Shown here: piece after piece, positions 58,579 to 64,000 of the stretch
How positions within the stretch are numbered: the stretch's first letter is position 1
Layout of the letters: every line of letters starts with the position of its first letter
Assembly (NCBI GenBank): GCA_030737835.1
Contig: CM060852.1
Span: 21,933,868-21,997,867, forward strand
Direction: 5' to 3'
Length of the DNA: 64,000 nucleotides
Source of the DNA: Acorus gramineus
Taxonomy: Eukaryota > Streptophyta > Magnoliopsida > Acorales > Acoraceae
Notes under the pieces: model-generated
Database searches by the model: none
Seen by the model: the letters and a program-made list of their open reading frames with translations, nothing else
What the model was told of the DNA's origin: nothing
Program-made: the position numbers and the translations under genes

Positions 58579-61500
58579 ATGAGCTTTGGAAGAAGAGATT
58601 GAAATCGCAAAGCCATAATTTTGGTAAAAAGCTTATAGAAGGTATTACACAGAGAGATTGGGCGATATTGATCAAGAGACTCTGCATCCAAAGACTTAGG
58701 AATTAGAGCAATGAATGAATGATTGACTTTCCTTAGTAGCTTCCCCTGAGAGAAGAAATAATTGATGGCATTGAGAAGATCCGTCTTGCACAGGTCCCAA
58801 AAATATTGATAAAATCTTGCCAGGAAACCATCTAGGCCTGGGGAGCTCAAGGCTTTCATTTGGAATAGCGCATATCGCACTTCGGCTTCAGTTACATTGG
58901 AGCAAAGAGATGAATTTTTCACCTCCGAGATACCTCCGAAAGCAAGAGAGGGGGACTGGGTCAAGCTAGAGTTTCTATTTAGCAATTCTTGGTAATACTG
59001 AACAATCAAATCCTTTATTTCCTCAGAGGAAGAGCAAAGATTACCATCATTCTGTTGGAGACAGCAAATAGAGTTCTTGACAGATCTAGACTTGATGGAA
59101 TTGTAGAAGAATTTGGTGTTTGAATCACCTGCCGCCAGCCATAGTTGCCTAGATTTTTGTCTTGCGAATATCTCCTCTTGATGCAAAGTATTCCTATACT
59201 TTAGCCTAGCCTCTGCTTCAGTAGCCATTGTGAGAGGATCATGTGGAGTCTGGCGCAGAGCCTTTTGAGCCTCCTCCATTTCACATCTATGGGAGACAAG
59301 GGTGTGATGGATGGGCCCATAAATCTCCTTGTTCCAACGTTTGAGGACCTGTTTAGTGTTAGCCAGTTTCTTTACAAACTTAAACATTGGATTACCTGCT
59401 ATTTCAATCTGCCAGGCCTCATGCACAGTAGTGGAGAAGGAGGTTGATGCTTCCCCAGCTTCAAAATATTTAAACGGGAGAGGTCCTGAGGGGATTGAGG
59501 GAGCACTGACTAACTTCAAAGGGAAGTGATCAGAAATTCTAGGCTGAAGATACTCCACAAATGAATGAGGATATGCTGAGATAAATTCTTGATTTCCCAA
59601 AACTCTATCAAGGCGACACATGATACGATTGTCCTAGCGATTAGTCCAAGACATAGAGTTCCCTACAGATTTGAGGTCTTCAATCCCTGCATGAAATAGG
59701 CAAGAGTTGAATCTACGGAGACGGCAGGAGTGCACAGCATTGCCACCAACCTTTTCATGACCGAAACACAATTCTTTGAAGTCCCCCCCTACCAGCCAGC
59801 AATGGTTCCCAACAAAGTAAGATAATTGTTTTATAGCATCCCAGAGAGCAAGGCGTTCTAAACTGTTATTCGAAGCATAAACTGACATGACCAGCACTCT
59901 CTCATTGGTTTGCTTGAAAAGAACAGAGCAGTGGAGGAATTGACGAGAGGATTCAATGACTTGGACCTCAATTAGATCAGGATGCCATAGAAGACATATG
60001 GAAGCTTCAGGACCCAAGATTGAAGATGGATAAAATCCTAGTTTTTGTTTCAAAATAAGCAAAGACAAGTCGTCCATCTTGGTTTCAAGTAAACTCACGA
60101 GATAAGACTTGTGTCCTTACAGAAAAGTTTTCAAATCTAGCTGCTTATCTTAACCTTTAACCCCCCTTATATTCTAGAAGATGCAATTCATCAAAACTGA
60201 TTTGAGTTGAGAGTAAATGGAATGCATCCCACTGATGAGGGATGTTAACTTTTAGGAGTCTCTTCCCCTTGAGTACTCACAGAGGAAGAACTTCTAGATG
60301 ACCTTGTTTAGCAAGGAGCCAAAACCTGTGGGTTGTGATTCTTACCCTTTCTCTTACTCTTGGAAGATGGGATCTCCCTTGTTTCATGCACTTCTTTGCC
60401 CATTCTTGTTGCTTGTGGTTGCGGAATGACAATTTTGTGTGTCCCTAGATTGGATTCAGCTTGCACTTTCTTCACTTGAGGATTTGTAATGGGAGCAGGG
60501 TCCTCTGAGAGGTCAATGATTAAATCTAGCTGTGGCTGAGACTGTGTATCATTATGAAGCGATGACTGGGACTGCATTTCAATCAATTGAGTTTGCAACT
60601 CCTGATGGGTCAAAACAATGGCAGTCTCCACAGAGAGAGGCTGGCATTTTCTACTTTTGGGGAAGCTTCGTCATTAGATTCGGGCTGCAATTCCAAAGAG
60701 CCTAACTGAATCACGACTTGAGAGACAAGTGGGCTATTATTCTCTTCAACTTGCTTCTGTTGGGAAACTTCTTCGAGGATCGGTTTCATTACCTCATGGA
60801 CCTCATCAACTGCATCAGACAAAACCTTAAAGGAATTTGCTTGACCCATCTTCTAAGGGTCATTAGAATTGTTGGAGACGTTTGAAGCAACACGCTTGAC
60901 AGGGACCCATTCACTTGAACTCCCACACCCTTGGTAGTGGTAGGACCCCTTTGTAGACTCTGGCCAGCTGAAACCCTTTCTACAATAATCTCTTTAGTCA
61001 AAGGGCATTGTGCCTCTGAGTGACCGAATGTGTTTCAAGCTTTGCAAGGAGAGGGTTTCCATTCATATTGCACCCTAATATCTTTTAGAATCCCATCCTC
61101 TTTAAGATGGATGAATTCCAGTAAGCTTGAATGTGCAGAGATCTCAACACAGATTCGAGCAAATTCAATTCGGGTATAATTGGTTGTAGCCGAGTCCATG
61201 AATAGGGGAATACCCACAACACTAGCAAGTTTACTAAGCATCCTTTTTTGCCAAAGGTGGAGTGGGAGTTGTGGAAGACGAATCCAAATTGGAATTGTTT
61301 CCAGTCGCTCCAATTCCATTTGCATTCCTCTATGCCATTTACGTAGTACTATGGGACGTCCCCCCATCAGCCAAGGGTCCCTCTATAACATTCTGCCAGT
61401 CCTCCTCACTGGAGAACCTTACCATGAAAAAGCCTCCTCCTCGTTGTAGATACCCCAATTTTGACCGTCCAAAGAGACAAAAAATACTTCAAGTAATACT

Positions 61501-63525
61501 CAAGAAATGATCACATTTTGGACATCTAAAAGAAAATTTCCTTAGAAACCAAAAAAACCCAGAAACTCTGGTCCAAACCCTTAGGAAAACCTAAGACCTG
61601 GACAGGGGCGGCTACTTGAGAATAGCCACCCATTGACCGACCCCAAACTGCCTTCCTGGATGGGACATAAAGCAAGCATGATTGCGGTGGATTGTCCCTT
61701 CTAGCCGCCCCATCTCAGTCGGTTCATCCTTAGTAACCGACCCAAGCCACCGCTTGTCAGAGATGGGACGTATGGCAGGTTATGATGGGGGCGGCTACTA
61801 GAGAGTAGCAGCCCCTCACTAGGCGGCTAGTTCCAACTAGCCGCCTTTCACCTGGACATTATTAGAGAACAAAGACCTAATGGGAGGTCAAATCAAGCAC
61901 CTTATTATCCATTTTTGATCTATTGTCCAGTGGACACTCCCCTACACCTCTTTTACTATAAATAGGGGGCATCCAATTCATATCCATAATCATCCTCAAT
62001 CACCAAAAATAACCAATTCATTCCCAATCATTCATTCACAAACCAACCCCACACCACCATTTCAAAAACCCTTGAGAGAGAAAGTGAGAGAGAAACCCAT
62101 TTTCTAACTAAATCCACTCTCCAAAACCTAGGTCAAACCCAGTTTATCCTCTGCCCAAACCCTAACTCATTTCCTACCCAGGTTCTGTCTAAATTGAACC
62201 AGACACCAGGCAGCTACTCCCAACTAGCCGTCGCCTACCAGGCGGCTAAATCCAACTAGCCAGCCCTTCCCTAGCCCACCTCAGTCTCAATTCTCCTTTA
62301 GTCAGGTTCTCGAAGCAGAAAATGATCCCTGTCTTCACCTCTGTGTATGGCATATCCGTGTCTCAGAGCGGAGACCCACATACTCCCTCACGAAGGCAAT
62401 CAAATCCACCCCAACTTTTCTTGCTTTTTTAAAAAAAGCAGGTGGCGATCACAACAACCCCTGAATCCTCTTGAGGACCCGTCGGCCACCTCAGCTAGGA
62501 ACGAAACAAACCCACCACCCCTTCCGAGAGACGATCCGACCGAGCCTTCCAAGGCGCAGCTCTCCGGATCCGAGCCTCCGAAGAACCCCCACACACGCAC
62601 AACCCCGAAGGACCAGGAGGAGGAAGAGAGGAAGGAAGGCTTCCCAGAGCACCCCCCCGCCTATCTTCCCTTTTTCCGAAATCCAATACCGACACTCGCA
62701 TAAGCAATTCAATGCTACCCTTTGATTTCCAGACTCTATACAAGAAATCAATGAAAGCTTTATCATAAGGTTTCTTGCTAATAACATACCCGAGAAGGGA
62801 GAGTCTCCAATGGTTGTCCATTTCCTCAAGGTCAGATTCCTCAGTGGGTACTACTGGGTCCCCATCTTCGAAGGATGGTTCAATGAAAGACAAATCATTC
62901 TTTTTGCAATTTTTTTCCATCGTGGGAAACAACTGGGCCCAGCTTTTACTTTCCATCGCCTGTTTGGGTTGGAGAGGAAGGGGACCTCCATTTTGCCTTT
63001 GAAACCCCTGCATTTGAGGCTTCCTCGAGTTCACTTGGGAGGGAGGGGCGGAAGGCGCTGCTTTGGACGATTCCCCCTGGGGAGCTTTACCTTTGTCGAT
63101 GATACTCCGTCGCTCCACAAGACCAGCGGAGCCCTGAGTGGTCAGAGAATCTTGCACAGGTCCAGGAGTGGGCTTGGAAGCTGTCTGACCAGAAAGGGCA
63201 AGAAGAACACCATCAATAGTTCCTCCTCGTGGAGGGGGAGGAGCTTTAGGGACCATAGGGACAGTCTGAGGAGCATCAGCAGACTGAGAGGGGTTCGCAA
63301 TCGGGGGAGGAGCAACATGAGGTGAAGAAGATGAAGGCGGATCCAAAGGGTTTGAAGTGGAGGGAACAGAGGGAACAGCAGGGGTGTTGCCCCCTATCTC
63401 CCCATCGGGAGCAGACATGGAGAAATCCGACGCCCAGAAGGACGCCGGAGAGGCTAACGAAGACGCTCGGCTCAGGATTCCGTTTCAGTCGCTCAGATGG
63501 AGACGCTCAGAAAATACAAGATTGA
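58579..63525 (-). mobile_element. L1-type LINE, minus strand, 3'-truncated and split by a solo LTR
   Basis: ORF1 starts at 63418 ('MSAPDGEIGGNTPAV') and holds a DUF4283-type domain ('WRLSLLGYVISKKPYDKAF', then after the LTR 'GGFFMVRFSSEEDWQNVIEG', 'PIVLRKWHRGM'). It ends in a zinc knuckle ('FGHSEAQCP', about 61020) with an in-frame stop inside the knuckle. ORF2 begins with an apurinic-type endonuclease ('SICLLWHPDLIEV', 'WLVGGDFKELCFGHEKVGG', 'CRLDRVLGNQEF', 'RISDHFPL') and runs into reverse transcriptase ('SSPGLDGFLARFYQYFWD', 'FIALIPKSLDAESLDQYRPI'). The RT is cut at 'LLPKLIS' near 58579, against copia DNA. Frame changes occur near 61350 and 60620 and a stop near 59634. Inactive. Confidence 0.9.
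61445..62694 (+). mobile_element. Solo LTR inserted in the LINE
   Basis: It begins TGTAGATACCCCAATTTTG and ends ...AATACCGACA, with flanks CTCGT (61440-61444) and CTCGC (62695-62699), a 5-bp duplication with one mismatch. LINE ORF1 reading is interrupted exactly here. A TATA box ('ctataaataggggg') at 61958 fits an LTR promoter in plus orientation. It carries repeated 'ggcggctagttccaactagccgcc'-like short repeats (61830 and 62240). The 'TGTAGATACCCC' start resembles Tat/Ogre-type Ty3/gypsy LTRs. No internal region. Confidence 0.78.
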
Positions 63526-63894
63526 AGTAAATATATTAATATATATTTTCATACCAAACATAAATTTGAAACTTTATTTTATGAAAAACTCTTTCAAAAC
63601 CCAACACTCATGAAATAGTGTATATATAGTCAGCATACATTAACACAGTATGCCCCGTACGAACACACAATACAAAATTATAGAAGACCTTTAAATTTGA
63701 CCTGTAGTTGAATTTTCAGACTCATGGATTCAATGAAAACCTGGATAAAATAGGGTGCTTGCATAGAGCTCCATTGTCTTTATTACACAGACTACTTGGG
63801 AAAACTATACCAGACGCAACACTCAATCTAGCATAAACCATTAATACTTAATAAGACATGAGAGAGACATGCATGAAAACAAACGAACATGACT
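63526..63894. other. Flank and 3' untranslated region of the second methyltransferase
   Basis: The stretch 63733-63894 is closely similar to 51772-51931, including 'tgaaaacctggataaaatag', 'tgtctttattacaca' and 'actacttgggaaaacta'. The rest is AT-rich without features. Confidence 0.75.
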
Positions 63895-64000
63895 CTAGGG
63901 GTAGAGCTCAATGAGGGAAAGCAAGCCGATCCCATGTGTTGCTTTATAGGTAGGGAAGCCAGCTTCAATGAAGATCTTCTTCCACTCGTTCTCCTCTCTC
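63895..64000 (-). CDS. Second O-methyltransferase, last exon, partial (cut by window end)
   Basis: Minus strand; stop TAG at 63897-63895. The visible 34 residues read 'REENEWKKIFIEAGFPTYKA' then 'THGIGLLSLIELYP', matching the end of the intact methyltransferase ('REEHEWKKIFTEAGFTTYKA', 'THGTGVLSLIEVYP') with a handful of changes. The 3' untranslated region is conserved too, so this is a tandem genomic duplicate about 12 kb from the first copy, in the same orientation. The catalytic His and SAM motif lie outside the window, so intactness cannot be judged. Confidence 0.9.
   Translation of the reverse strand, partial: REENEWKKIFIEAGFPTYKATHGIGLLSLIELYP

Noticed and set aside
1-64000. tRNA, rRNA, CRISPR, integron or prophage features
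   Set aside because: None were seen; the sequence is plant nuclear DNA. The tRNA-like matches are only LTR primer-binding sites.

Overview
This is a nuclear window from a flowering plant, most likely a eudicot. The signs are AT-rich intergenic DNA, spliced plant metabolic genes, and plant transposon families (Ty1/copia and Ty3/gypsy-type LTR elements, L1-type LINEs, PIF/Harbinger, CACTA, MULE, hAT). There are no rRNA or tRNA genes, CRISPR arrays or prokaryotic features that I can see. The species cannot be told from the sequence alone.

Layout. Bases 1-8466 are a pile of gypsy-type LTR material, with the 3' end of one LTR family repeated several times, interrupted by a decayed copia fragment (1228-3027). 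A truncated P450 pseudogene follows (about 8645-8973), then a decayed copia element on the minus strand (9104 to about 12483). From about 12490 to 31881 lies one deeply nested structure. The base is a PIF/Harbinger transposon with a broken transposase and a converging Myb/SANT-like second gene. Its transposase is split by a young gag-only LTR element of the TR-GAG kind (13508-19149, target duplication TAATA). Just inside its right end sits a 10.8-kb CACTA element (21000-31848). The CACTA element carries exons and introns of a STE20-type kinase gene on the minus strand, and one kinase intron holds a solo LTR (24148-26644).

Bases 32279-35115 are a 5'-truncated minus-strand LINE. At 35257-41626 is a two-gene MULE with a perfect 9-bp target duplication. 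It carries a MURA-type transposase and a plant mobile domain (PMD) gene in the same orientation.

Bases 41953-63.9 kb hold the real host genes: an intact CYP71-type cytochrome P450 (two exons, 500 aa), an intact COMT-class O-methyltransferase (three exons, 356 aa), and the last exon of a second, closely similar O-methyltransferase at the window edge. All are on the minus strand. Between them are MITEs, a hAT-like element, a 718-bp tandem duplication, a copia 5' end, and a LINE split by a solo LTR. Short related segments recur around these genes and look like relics of local duplication.

Working together: a membrane-bound P450 that hydroxylates a small molecule and O-methyltransferases that could cap the new hydroxyl are plausible partners in one specialised-metabolism pathway. 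The P450 relic 35 kb away and the tandem methyltransferases show that this neighbourhood has duplicated repeatedly. Shared pathway membership is an inference from position only.
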